A DNA stretch of 64,000 bases from Uranotaenia lowii (lineage: Eukaryota; Arthropoda; Insecta; Diptera; Culicidae). The position numbers were made by a program, and so were the translations under genes. Under the pieces are notes generated by a model. The model was not told the DNA's origin. It made no database searches and was given only the letters and a program-made list of their open reading frames with translations. Position 1 is the first letter of the stretch; every line of letters begins with the position of its first letter. This document shows, piece after piece, positions 11,038-20,099 of the stretch. The stretch is from the NCBI RefSeq assembly GCF_029784155.1, contig NC_073691.1, positions 131,440,714-131,504,713 on the forward strand, read 5' to 3'.

Positions 11038-12188
11038 AGGGAATCGTAAAGTCATAATAATTTTGTTAGCATAATTAAAAGAAGTTTGGAAAGCTTCAAA
11101 CATTGAATTTGCTTTCAACATAAGTTGCATCACTTCGATTGAAGTTTGATGCAAAAATTTTAATTTTTCCTCAGTAATTCCACCCAAATCAACAAAATTG
11201 TTAGGATCAGAAAATGAAGGAGAAGAACAAATATTTGAATTTCGGGGATTTTCCCAAGCCTTCGCATGAACGTTGAGACTTGGTTTTTTCCCATTTTTAT
11301 TAGTTATGCCTGGAGAGGGAAACCTGCGCAATTCGCACACTTGAAACATTCTGTTTGTGGTTTATCATCACCAAAAAGGCATTTAGATTTTTCATGATCG
11401 AATGAGCCGCAAAGCATGCATCTGGCATTCATTCTACAATTTTTAGTGCCGTGACAAAAAGCTTGACAACGACGACATTGCGTAATATTTTGAAGGAAAT
11501 TGATTGAAGATTTTCGAAAAGGTTCGAATTTGACTCGACAAAGAAACATAAGACGGACCTTTTCAAGAATTTGCAAATTATTAACTTGATCCTTTTTAAA
11601 ATGGATCAAATAAAGCTCAGGAGCAAAACCAAAACTATTGATATTATTCGTGTTGGTTCTTTTCCTAATTTGAATTACTTGAATCGGAGAAAAACCTAAC
11701 AAAGAATTTAATCCAGTTGTGATCTCATCCGGTGTCTGATCGCCGGTGAGACCACGAAGTACAACTTTGAATGGACGATCACTTCTAGTGTCGTAAGTAA
11801 AAAATTGATGTTTTTTATTATTCAAATAATTTAAAATTATTTGAAAATCATTAAAAGATTCCGCCAAAATACGAGCAGTTCCCCTTCGACCGATCTGAAA
11901 GGAAATCTTCACATCCTTGACGGAAGTGACGATTTCTTTTCGAAAGGCATTGAAGTCAGGAATCGTGACCGTAATTGGTGGATTTTCGTAATTTTCGTTT
12001 TTAAGAGTATAAGAAGAAGAAGGTTTCTTAGTACTCTTATCAGAATTAAATATGAATATTTCCTCATCACCGATGTTATGCAGGACATCGAATGAATTGG
12101 AAATTTCAACTTTTTTGGGCGATGGACCTGAATTAGGTTCGGCAATCCGTTTTCTCCCGGCTCTTGAGCCAGCTGATGACTTCCCCAT
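11030..12188 (-). pseudogene. Jockey ORF1 (Gag-like nucleic-acid-binding protein)
   Basis: The ATG at 12186-12188 opens a basic N-terminus (MGKSSAGSRAGRKR) and a central domain with RGLTGDQTPDEI. Cys-rich knuckles follow at about residues 238-290 (CRRCQAFCHGTKNC, CMLCGSFDHEKSKC, CFKCANCAG). Such proteins coat the element RNA. A deletion with frameshift at about 11304-11349 moves the C-terminal part (KNGKKPSLNVHAK ... VMQLMLKANSMFEAF) into another frame. The start codon lies inside the target duplication of the RTE insertion, so the original 5' UTR is now about 7 kb away at 19282. Confidence 0.85.
12169..12188. repeat. Target-site duplication of the RTE insertion, left copy
   Basis: Twenty bases here (ccagctgatgacttccccat) match 19262-19281 with one substitution. 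The duplicated sequence is the start of jockey ORF1, including its ATG. This proves the RTE element inserted into the jockey element. Confidence 0.9.
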
Positions 12189-12202
12189 ACTTACTTACTT
12201 AC

Positions 12203-15166
12203 TTAATGATCCCGCGCCGATCCTCCGGTGCATAGGGCCGTGGTAAAAGACCTCCACTGTTGACGATCCGGAGCCAGCGTCTTCACCTGGTCCCAGTCAA
12301 GATTCTCGTCGACAGTTCGGATTTCAGCGGCTAGGCTTCGCCGCCACGAGTTTCTGGGCCTGCCTCTTCTTCGATGACCTTCTGGGTTCCAGTCAAGCGC
12401 CTCTCTGCAAATCTCGTTTTCATCTTTTCGCAGCGTGTGCCCAATCCATCTCCACTTACGTTCCCGAATCTCGATTTCTAGCGCCCTTTGATGACACCGG
12501 CGATGTAGTTCCTCATTCGAGATCCAGTTGCTAGGCCACCAAGCGCGGATGATGTTCCGCAGGCAGCGGTTTACAAATACTTGCAGTTTTCGCGTCGTCA
12601 CCGCATATGTGCACCAAGTTTCGCACCCGTACAGCAATACGGATTTGACGTTTGAGTTGAAGATTCGGATTTTCGTTCGTAGAGAGATCTGGCGTGACCG
12701 CCAGATGTTTCGGAGACTCGCAAACGCAAATCGGGCCTTTCTGATCCGGGTTTCGATGTCTTTCCTGGTACCACCATCAGGCGTTATCTGGCTACCAAGA
12801 TACTGGAAGCACTCCACTTTCTCAACTTGTTGCCCAGCTACCATGAAACTGGAGGGATTTCCTGTGTTGATCTCCATCGACTTGGTCTTTCCGACATTGA
12901 CTTTGAGACCTGCTGCCTTGGAGCTTTCGGTGAGGTCGTCGAGTTTGCTCTGCATGTCTTGTTGTGTTTGGGCGAGCAAAACAATATCGTCAGCCAGGTC
13001 AAGGTCGTTCAGTTGCTCCATTGTTAAAGGATTCCACGGCAATCCTCGGTTCGGTGCACAGTCGATCGATCCAGTCAGAATCTCATCCATTACGATGAGG
13101 AAAAGTAGCGGTGATAAGATACATCCTTGTCTCACTCCAGCAGTTACCGGGATTGGTTCGGACAAGACACCATCGTGCAAGACCTTGCACGAAAATGCCT
13201 CGTATTGTGCTTCGATGAGATGGACTAGTTTCTCTGGGACCCCTCGTCGCCTTAGAGCCGCCCAGATGTTTTCATGATTAAGTCGGTCGAATGCTTTTTC
13301 GAAATCAACGAACACCAGCAGAAGAGAGTCCTGGAATTCGTTGATTTGTTCCAGTATGATTCGTAGCGTTGTGATGTGGTCCACACATGATCGTCCGGAT
13401 CGGAATCCAGCTTGTTGCCGTCGGAGTGTAGCGTCGATTTTCTCCTGGATCCTGTTCAGGATCACTTTGCAGAGTACTTTGAGGGTTGTACAGATCAACG
13501 TTATGCCTCGCCAGTTACCGCACTCTGTCAGGTCTCCTTTCTTCGGGACCTTAACGAGGATACCCTGCATCCAGTCGGCCGGGAATGTTGCAGTATCCCA
13601 GATGTCAGCGAAAAGACGGTGCAACATTTGTGCTGACAGGGCAGGGTCGGCTTTCAGCATTTCAGCAGGGATGCAATCGATCCCAGGTGCTTTGTTGGAT
13701 TTCATGTTTTTGATTGCCGCTTCTATTTCAGCCAGCGAGGGCGCTTCCGAGTTGACGCCATTTATGCGACTTACTGTTGGCGCTTCAAGCAGCGGGTTCT
13801 GTTGGCCATCGCTATTCGTGACTCGGAAGAGTTGTTCGAAGTGCGCAGTCCATCGTTTGAGCTGATCTGTTCGATCGGTCAATAACTGACCTGCTCGGTC
13901 TTTCAGCGGCATTCTTGCATTAGTTTTTGCACCACTGAGGCGGCGAGAAATGTCATAAAGTAATCGGATATCTCCATTGGCGGCGGCTCTTTCCCCCTCT
14001 TCGGCTAGGGAGTTTGTCCAGGCTCTCTTGTCTCGTCTACAAGCTCGTTTAACTGCCTTTTCCAGCTCCGCATATCGTAAGCGGGCGGCTGCTTTGGCTG
14101 ACCCGGTACATGCCTGCTCAATTCCGACTTTCGCCTTTCTCCGATCATCGACCATCCTCCAAGTTTCATCCGACATCCATTCACTTCTTCTTCCACAAAC
14201 TTTACCGAGAGTACCATGGCTCGTCGTGATAAAGGCATTCTTGATTCCACACCACTGTTCTTCGACTGTTCCGTCTGTCGGCAGCTCCGAGGCTCGGGAT
14301 TCTAGCTGTTCAACGTATGCCCTTTTCACCTCTGGATTCTCCAACCGGCGGACGTCGTATCGACACCCGACTTTCTCCTCGCGCCTTTGGACACGCGCAA
14401 CTCTCAGTCGTATCTCGCCAAGGACGAGGTGATGGTCAGATGCAATGTCTGCGCTTCGCTTGTTGCGGACATCAAGAAGGCTCCTTCTCCATTTTCGGCT
14501 GATGCAGATGTGGTCAATTTGATTTTCTGTTCGGCCATCTCGGGATACCCAAGTGACCTTATGTGCTGGTCGATGGGGGAAGAGCGATCCACCGATCACC
14601 ATGTTGTTATTGCCACAAAATTCTACAAACAGCTCTCCGTTTTCGCTCATCTGTCCTAGGCCATGGCGCCCCATGATGCGCTCAAGGTCTTGATTGTCGG
14701 AGCCAATCTTTGCGTTGAAGTCGCCCAAATGGATTTGAATGTCACCCTTCGGAATTCTCTCTACCACGCTGTTCAGTTGACTGTAAAACTGCTCTTTCTC
14801 CTGCAAATCGGCAACGTCAGTTGGCGCATAACACTGGACCATTGTAAGGTTTCTAACCCGTGTTCTAAATCTGGCTACGATTATTCTTTCGTTTATCGGT
14901 TCCCATCTAAGGAGGGCCGCGTAGGCCTGCGGGCTTAACAGGAAACCAACTCCTCGTTCCCGAGTAGCATGTTCTCCTCGTATGCCAGAGTAAAGCAGGA
15001 CTTGCCCGGATTGTGTCTTGTGTTCTCCAGTATTAGGCCAACGGACTTCGCTCAGTCCCAGAATTTCAAGCTTGAGGCGGCTAGCCTCTCTAGCAAGTTG
15101 TTCCAGTTTGCCTTGTTGGGCAAGGGTTAAAACATTCCAAGTTCCAATTCGTGTCCGTGTTTTCAT
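12203..15166 (-). CDS. RTE-type endonuclease/reverse transcriptase, uninterrupted ORF
   Basis: The 987-residue frame is complete from the ATG at 15164-15166 (MKTRTRIGTWN). A TTG six codons upstream only extends the open frame. Domains in order are an apurinic-like endonuclease (GTWNVLTL, the LSEVRW catalytic Glu, GDFNAK, and the SDHHLV catalytic His at about residue 250); a linker with basic helices; and a reverse transcriptase with MKSNKAPGIDCI, NWRGITL, the QAGFRSGRSC fingers motif, the VDFEKAFD palm Asp, VRQGCILSPLLF and the LADDIVLL active site. A C-terminal region follows with WRWIGHTLRKDEN and GRPRNSWRR. No stop or frameshift is present, so the protein could be active. The same C-terminus occurs at 21704-22448 with very few differences, which indicates recent family activity. 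Confidence 0.9.
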   Translation of the reverse strand: MKTRTRIGTWNVLTLAQQGKLEQLAREASRLKLEILGLSEVRWPNTGEHKTQSGQVLLYSGIRGEHATRERGVGFLLSPQAYAALLRWEPINERIIVARFRTRVRNLTMVQCYAPTDVADLQEKEQFYSQLNSVVERIPKGDIQIHLGDFNAKIGSDNQDLERIMGRHGLGQMSENGELFVEFCGNNNMVIGGSLFPHRPAHKVTWVSRDGRTENQIDHICISRKWRRSLLDVRNKRSADIASDHHLVLGEIRLRVARVQRREEKVGCRYDVRRLENPEVKRAYVEQLESRASELPTDGTVEEQWCGIKNAFITTSHGTLGKVCGRRSEWMSDETWRMVDDRRKAKVGIEQACTGSAKAAARLRYAELEKAVKRACRRDKRAWTNSLAEEGERAAANGDIRLLYDISRRLSGAKTNARMPLKDRAGQLLTDRTDQLKRWTAHFEQLFRVTNSDGQQNPLLEAPTVSRINGVNSEAPSLAEIEAAIKNMKSNKAPGIDCIPAEMLKADPALSAQMLHRLFADIWDTATFPADWMQGILVKVPKKGDLTECGNWRGITLICTTLKVLCKVILNRIQEKIDATLRRQQAGFRSGRSCVDHITTLRIILEQINEFQDSLLLVFVDFEKAFDRLNHENIWAALRRRGVPEKLVHLIEAQYEAFSCKVLHDGVLSEPIPVTAGVRQGCILSPLLFLIVMDEILTGSIDCAPNRGLPWNPLTMEQLNDLDLADDIVLLAQTQQDMQSKLDDLTESSKAAGLKVNVGKTKSMEINTGNPSSFMVAGQQVEKVECFQYLGSQITPDGGTRKDIETRIRKARFAFASLRNIWRSRQISLRTKIRIFNSNVKSVLLYGCETWCTYAVTTRKLQVFVNRCLRNIIRAWWPSNWISNEELHRRCHQRALEIEIRERKWRWIGHTLRKDENEICREALDWNPEGHRRRGRPRNSWRRSLAAEIRTVDENLDWDQVKTLAPDRQQWRSFTTALCTGGSARDH

Positions 15167-15564
15167 GCTAAAAGTCGTCGCCAAAGTTCCAGATCGGTCA
15201 TTTCTTTCGGATTCCGTAACAAGTTATGAATCGGGAGCAGTAGGTTGTTAGCCTAAAGTCCCTATCCCGCGATGGGGCTGCCATCTTGGACTTAGCTGGC
15301 GGGAGCCGCATTTCATAAATTCAGCCGCTTGCTGCAAGACAGACGCTGTTTGAGCCGCCCCTGACCTGGAGAACAGACGCTCGGTTGTTGTTGCACGCCG
15401 CCCCTGACCTGGGGAACAGACGCGTGCGGCCACCTTCTCAGTCTGCATGCGACCAAAGCATCCACCGGGGTTGGGTACCCGATCTCCGCTTAGGTTACTC
15501 GCACCCCAGCCGGCACCGCGGGGAGGTAGAGATAGGAGTTGTGAATAAGAGGTGATATGACCAC
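15167..15564 (-). promoter_or_regulatory. 5' UTR of RTE element A (proximal part), conserved with RTE element B
   Basis: This GC-rich, non-coding leader contains a tandem duplication of about 43 bp (gccgcccctgacctgg..gaacagacgc, about 15355-15440). The stretch catgcgaccaaagcatccaccggggttgggtacccgatctccgc recurs, with flanking sequence, at 28050-28090 in a clearly different RTE element. Conservation of a non-coding leader between families with divergent proteins suggests a functional RNA or promoter. Its most 5' part (19214-19261) was separated by the foldback insertion. The open frame at 15248-15577 is not a gene. Confidence 0.7.
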
Positions 15565-15817
15565 AGAGAACAGACATCGGGCCCCGAACAAAAATTTGTT
15601 GAAATCGTGTGTGAGAATACCCACCTAAGTTTCAAACCAAATTCGTAAGTGGACTAACATCCATAAGATGTCGCTACCAGTACACATATTTTTCCATTTT
15701 TTCGACACGCTTAGAAATTAATACTCATAGTTTATCTCAAATGAGGCCATTGCAATGTATGAGAGTAACACAACTTTTTGTGTGATAAATTTTAAGAACA
15801 TCTTGATTTAAAAAAAA

Positions 15818-18382
15818 ATGCAAATCATATTTCAATCATACTTTAATCGCTGTCATATGTCCCAGCATATGCCCCATATTGTATTGTCTGTAGTGCTAAA
15901 ATCGGATCGTGATTCGCGAATTGAATTCATTTTGTTGGAAATTTTTGTAGATAATACTAAAATATTGATAGGCGCATTCTACAATCCTCCTGATAATGAT
16001 TGTTGTGATATTTTGGAAAGTTTGTTACGTGAGTACACTCTTAGTTATGAATTTGTTTGCTTTCTTGGTGACTTCAATACAAATCTTCTTAATAAAAATA
16101 CCGTGAAAACTCAACGTTTTTTGTCAATGATGTCAGGTAACAGCATTCATTGTATCGGTTCCGAGCCGACTTTTTTTCATCGCTCTGGCCAATCTCAATT
16201 AGACCTAATTTTAACCAATGATTCTACCAAAACGCTCAGATTTAGTCAAATTGAGTTCCCTGTTCTTTCAAATCATGATTTAATTTTTGCATCCTTTGAT
16301 TTTAACACTGTTCGAACAACTCAAACATACTCTTTTCGAGATTACAACAAGATCAATCGAAACACATTATTTCAAGAATTTAATGCAGTTGATTGGAGTC
16401 AAATTTATAGCATGGATGATGCTGATATGTTGTTGAATTTCTTTAACCTTAATACAAGGAATCTTCTAGAAAAATGTGTTCCTTTGCGTCACGGTATAAC
16501 CAAATCCAGAGATAGTCCTTGGTTCAATTTAAACATCGAACGAGCAATCGTGAATAGAAACCTAGCTTACAAACAATGGAAAATTACCCGTGAACTTGAT
16601 GATCTTGCTGCTTATAGGAAGCTTCGGAATCGTGTTAATCTTCTTGTTTATAATGCCAAAAGAAACCACTTTAACCAATTTCTTGACCTTAATCTACCGC
16701 CAAAAACTTTATGGAAAAGATTAAAAAATACTGGAATTACAAACTCAAACTCTATTTCCTTAAATAACTTTCATGCTGAAGAAATAAACCAAGCTTTTTC
16801 TAAAGTTTTTAACCGTTGTAACAACGTTCAAAACAGAAACTGGTTAATATCTAGCTGGAATTCGTTTTCCTTTCGAGAAATTCAAGAAACCGAAGTATTG
16901 AACTGCATTTTTGAGATCCAATCCAATGCGGTAGGATTAGATAACATTCCCCTAAAATTTATCAAAATATTACTACCTCATATATTAACTCCCATAACGT
17001 ACATTTTCAATAGAATTTTAGTTTCAGGTAAATATCCTCGAATATGGAAACACTCAAAAATTATTCCAATTAAAAAGAAAAGCAATTTAAGTTCGTTGGA
17101 TAACCTTCGCCCAATAAGTATACTTTGTGCTCTTTCGAAGGTATTTGAAAAGATTTTAAAAATCCAAATCTGTGCGTATATATCGGAAAACGAACTTATT
17201 AACTCATATCAGTCGGGATATCGACAAAAACACAGTACTAAAACTGCGATGATTAAAGTGCTAGATGATATAGGCTCAGTAATTGACAGGTCTCAATCTG
17301 TTGTTATGATTCTGCTCGACTTTTCTAAAGCATTTGACACGATTCATCACGCTGTTCTTTGCAATAAACTTTCACAAAATTTTGGATTTGGAATTTCAGC
17401 GACGACTTTGATAAAATCGTACCTTGAAGATCGTTCTCAAACCGTCTACAACAACAATCAGTATTCATCCCCTCTACCGATTATATCTGGAGTACCTCAA
17501 GGCTCTATTTTAGGACCCATACTTTTCACCATGTATATCAACGATTTACCTAATGTTCTAAGATTTTTTCAAATACACATTTTTGCAGATGATGTACAAC
17601 TCTATTTAGATTGCACAAACTTGACAGAGCAATGCATCAATTCCCGAATCAATGATGATCTCCAGTCTATCCATGCTTGGTCAATGAGAAACGCGTTGTC
17701 TTTGAATGTGAATAAATCGTATGCAATTTTCCTAAATAAGAATAATTCGATGCAAATAATACCGAAAATCTGTAACACTCCGATAAAAATAGTGTCAGAA
17801 GCTGTAAGTTTAGGTTTTAAAATACAATCCAACTTTAAATTTGATTCGTATGTACTTCAGCAGTGCGGGAAAATATATAACTCTTTGAGAACTCTTCGAC
17901 TTCATAAAATATTTTTAAATACAGAGATGAAGATCAAACTTTTCAAGGCTTTGATCTTTCCTCATTTTATAGCTTGTGATTTTCTACTTTCTCAAGTTTC
18001 CCTAGCAGTTCTTAACAAATTTAGAGTCGCCCTCAATTCTTGTGTAAGATTTGCATTCAACCTCAAACGTATGGATCACGTTTCACATTTACAAACTCGT
18101 TTGATTGGTTGTTCCTTTGAAAGTTTTCCTAAAATAAGATGCTGCCTTTTTATTTACAATCTAATTAATAGTAAAACACCCGCATATCTCTATACAAAAT
18201 TATCTCAGTTAAGAAGTTCAAGAGCTTTAAAATTTGTCATTCCTCGCCACAGATCAGAGCTGTATGGTAATTCGTTTTTTGTTAGAGGTGTGAGCTATTG
18301 GAATGCCCTTCCCAATTCTTTAACACTGGAAACCTCGTTCGCAGTTTTTAAGATGAGATTAATTGAGCACTTTACAAATTAA
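15818..18382 (+). CDS. CR1-type endonuclease/reverse transcriptase ORF, chimeric 5' end
   Basis: This uninterrupted frame of 854 codons has its first 22 or so codons in foldback-arm DNA (15818-15882), so the ATG at 15818 was acquired by insertion. The element part begins midway through the endonuclease (IEFILLEIF, GAFYNPPDND, FLGDFNTNL, a QLDLILTND block, and SNHDLI for the catalytic His). The reverse transcriptase follows (NAVGLDNIPLKF, LRPISILCALSKVFEK, QSGYRQKHSTKTA, LDFSKAFDTIHH near residue 500, GVPQGSILGPILF, and FADDVQLYLD near residue 588) and a C-terminal RT-associated region. Missing endonuclease strands mean it cannot retrotranspose normally, but the RT is intact. The CR1/Kiri-like assignment rests on motif recall. 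Confidence 0.85.
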   Translation: MQIIFQSYFNRCHMSQHMPHIVLSVVLKSDRDSRIEFILLEIFVDNTKILIGAFYNPPDNDCCDILESLLREYTLSYEFVCFLGDFNTNLLNKNTVKTQRFLSMMSGNSIHCIGSEPTFFHRSGQSQLDLILTNDSTKTLRFSQIEFPVLSNHDLIFASFDFNTVRTTQTYSFRDYNKINRNTLFQEFNAVDWSQIYSMDDADMLLNFFNLNTRNLLEKCVPLRHGITKSRDSPWFNLNIERAIVNRNLAYKQWKITRELDDLAAYRKLRNRVNLLVYNAKRNHFNQFLDLNLPPKTLWKRLKNTGITNSNSISLNNFHAEEINQAFSKVFNRCNNVQNRNWLISSWNSFSFREIQETEVLNCIFEIQSNAVGLDNIPLKFIKILLPHILTPITYIFNRILVSGKYPRIWKHSKIIPIKKKSNLSSLDNLRPISILCALSKVFEKILKIQICAYISENELINSYQSGYRQKHSTKTAMIKVLDDIGSVIDRSQSVVMILLDFSKAFDTIHHAVLCNKLSQNFGFGISATTLIKSYLEDRSQTVYNNNQYSSPLPIISGVPQGSILGPILFTMYINDLPNVLRFFQIHIFADDVQLYLDCTNLTEQCINSRINDDLQSIHAWSMRNALSLNVNKSYAIFLNKNNSMQIIPKICNTPIKIVSEAVSLGFKIQSNFKFDSYVLQQCGKIYNSLRTLRLHKIFLNTEMKIKLFKALIFPHFIACDFLLSQVSLAVLNKFRVALNSCVRFAFNLKRMDHVSHLQTRLIGCSFESFPKIRCCLFIYNLINSKTPAYLYTKLSQLRSSRALKFVIPRHRSELYGNSFFVRGVSYWNALPNSLTLETSFAVFKMRLIEHFTN

Positions 18383-18528
18383 GTTAGTTTTTTTTTTATT
18401 CAAATAACTAATTATTTATCGAAATAAGATCCTAGGCACTTGAATTCTATCAACGCACAAAATGTAACATTGAAAAAGATGTAATATCTTACGTTACTGA
18501 ATAAAAATGTTTAATAATAATAATAATA
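15883..18528 (+). mobile_element. CR1-type non-LTR retrotransposon, 5'-truncated
   Basis: The element starts abruptly within the endonuclease domain and ends in an (AAT)n tail at about 18511-18530. The bases ATATTGT occur immediately before it (15876-15882) and after it (18529-18535), a 7-bp target duplication. It lies inside the left arm of the foldback element: the arm sequence continues across it and matches the uninterrupted right arm. Confidence 0.9.
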
Positions 18529-19261
18529 ATATTGTTCAATCAATATTGGCGCTGAATTGAAAGTTGAATTCCCAGTTTTAAAGTATGTCTGTCATTAAAT
18601 AGTTTTATATAACAGAGAATGTGAACATAAATGTTATAATTGTTAATTATGGGTCGGTATTCCGGTTGATGGTATCTTGTAACTCATGTTTATAAATAAC
18701 TTAAATCATTTCTAATGATTACTAACAAGTTACATGAGTTACAAGTCCTCATATATCGATCTCAGGTAACATCAACCAGAATATCGAGTCATAGTTTACA
18801 ATTATAACATTTATGTTCACATTTTCTGTTCTAGAAAACTGTTAACTGATAGTAAAATCCCAACACATACTTTAACACTTGGAATTCAACTTTCAATTCA
18901 GCGCCAAAATTGTTTGAACAATATGGGGCATCTGACAGCGTTCAATTGTGATTGAAATATGATTTGCATTTTTTTTTTAATCATGATGTTTTAAATTTAT
19001 TACACCGAAATTTGTGTTACTGTCATACATTGCACTGGCCTTCTTTGAGATAAGCGATGAGTATTAATTTCTAAGCGTGTCGAAAAAATGAAAACAAAAA
19101 TAGGTGTACCGGTAGTGACATCTTATGTATGTTAGTCCACTTACGCATTTGGTTTGAAACTTAGGTTGGTATTCAAACACACGTGTTGAGCTCCAGCTCG
19201 AACTCTGTTCTCTGTGATATGACCACTATGGGGTCTCGTGTTACACATTATCCACCGTTTA

Positions 19262-19470
19262 CCAGCCGATGACTTCCCCATGCTGGAAAGAAAAGAGAAA
19301 AATATGAATAAATGAAAATGAAAATAATTTTAGCACTGAAAAGTGCTGATTGAAAAACAGGTAAGAATAAAATAAATAATGTAAAATGTTCCTTCAGGTA
19401 CACAGCAACGATACAATGTTCCGGCGTACGTGTTGACGGCTCAACGATACAGATGGAAGTGAGGGCCTAG
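19262..19470 (-). other. Jockey 5' UTR separated from its ORF1 by the RTE insertion
   Basis: The right copy of the RTE target duplication (19262-19281) leads directly into sequence that, on the minus strand, precedes the ORF1 ATG in the uninterrupted element (ctcttttctttccagc). It contains the small palindrome agcacttttcagtgct. The 5' boundary near 19460 is a guess based on the change in base composition. Confidence 0.55.
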
Positions 19471-20099
19471 CTATTTTATCTGTTTGAAGCCTATGCAAAT
19501 TTTCAGCACAAAATTGAAAAAATGTGTTTTGGCATTTATGAAAAAAAGATTCAAATGCAACTCGAATTTTTAAAATCGGTCCACCCAACCATGAACTGAT
19601 CGTGATGAAATATAAAGTGCGATTTTATGAAAAATTTTCCAAGTTTAAGTCATATTAAGTTAACATATACATTTTGCCAAAACATACGAAAAAGGTTTTG
19701 ATCATTGTTTTCAGAATGGGGTGATCAATTATAAACGGAATTTCAAAAATGGCTTTTAAGTACGACAGCGATCATCATATTTTCTGTTACAGAAATCTTC
19801 GAAACTATAAAAAATGTGATAATAAATTTGATAGAAATTTTATCGCACAAAAAAAACACGTGCTGGCGGTTCAGCACCCGCTTACTCTTTTTCGGGATCT
19901 CCCATAGTGACGTGGAGCCCAAAAAATAATGTCGAATTTGCCAATGTTACTAAGCAAGTTAACAGAAAATTTCAACTAATTTCATCCATACATTCGAAAG
20001 TTATGTAGAAAACAAAGTGTTGCACTTTTTCGAGTTCACTCCTTATTTATGGCAAATTAAAAAAAAACTTTTACCATAGCACACTTTAAATGCAGTCTG
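19471..20099. other. AT-rich DNA without recognised features
   Basis: No ORF, inverted repeat, tRNA-like sequence or known element motif was seen. Confidence 0.4.

Larger units (their letters stand above)
15565..19213. mobile_element. Foldback (long terminal inverted repeat) DNA element, interrupted by a CR1-type retroposon
   Basis: The left arm (15565-15882 plus 18536-about 18735) is the inverted complement of the right arm (about 18745-19213), with small differences. The arms meet in a short AT loop near 18740. The tips read AGAGAACAGA and TCTGTTCTCT. The bases gtgatatgaccac stand on both sides (15552-15564, 19214-19226). Because GTG...CAC is itself palindromic, the true target duplication could be as short as 7 bp (atatgac). 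Without the inserted CR1 the element is about 1 kb and non-coding, so it depends on a transposase elsewhere. It sits in the 5' UTR of RTE element A. Confidence 0.85.
12189..19261 (-). mobile_element. RTE-type non-LTR retrotransposon A, full length apart from an insertion in its 5' UTR
   Basis: The element runs from a 5' end at about 19261, through the 5' UTR (19261-19214 and 15564-15167), to a single long ORF (15166-12203) and a tail of ACTT/TAAG repeats at 12189-12205 that begins directly at the stop codon. The near-absence of 3' UTR, the single endonuclease-RT ORF and the short tandem tail suit the RTE clade, although I place the clade by eye only. A foldback element (15565-19213) splits the 5' UTR. 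The long TSD (12169-12188/19262-19281) defines both ends. Confidence 0.85.
6065..19460 (-). mobile_element. Jockey-clade (Juan-like) non-LTR retrotransposon, decayed and multiply interrupted
   Basis: Read on the minus strand the element has a 5' UTR (about 19460-19282), ORF1 with CCHC knuckles (12188-11030), ORF2 endonuclease (11037-10880 plus 8035-7007), reverse transcriptase remains (6890-6240), and a 3' end with an AATAAA signal at 6080-6085 and a short poly(A) at 6065-6072. Two insertions split it: an LTR element at 8041-10874 and an RTE element at 12189-19261. Removing them restores colinearity, with duplicated target bases at both sites. Stops, frameshifts and a deletion of the RT palm show it is dead. 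The 5' boundary is approximate, and I found no convincing target duplication for the jockey element itself. Confidence 0.85.

Noticed and set aside
15248..15577. ORF of 109 codons upstream of RTE-A, with a similar frame at 27891-28208
   Set aside because: The two frames share only blocks that are conserved as nucleotide sequence in the RTE leader. The rest differs in length and frame, which favours a structured UTR over an ORF1 protein.
19455..19480. Target duplication for the jockey element (ctattt near both ends)
   Set aside because: Six AT-rich bases are not enough to define a duplication, and the jockey 5' boundary is uncertain.
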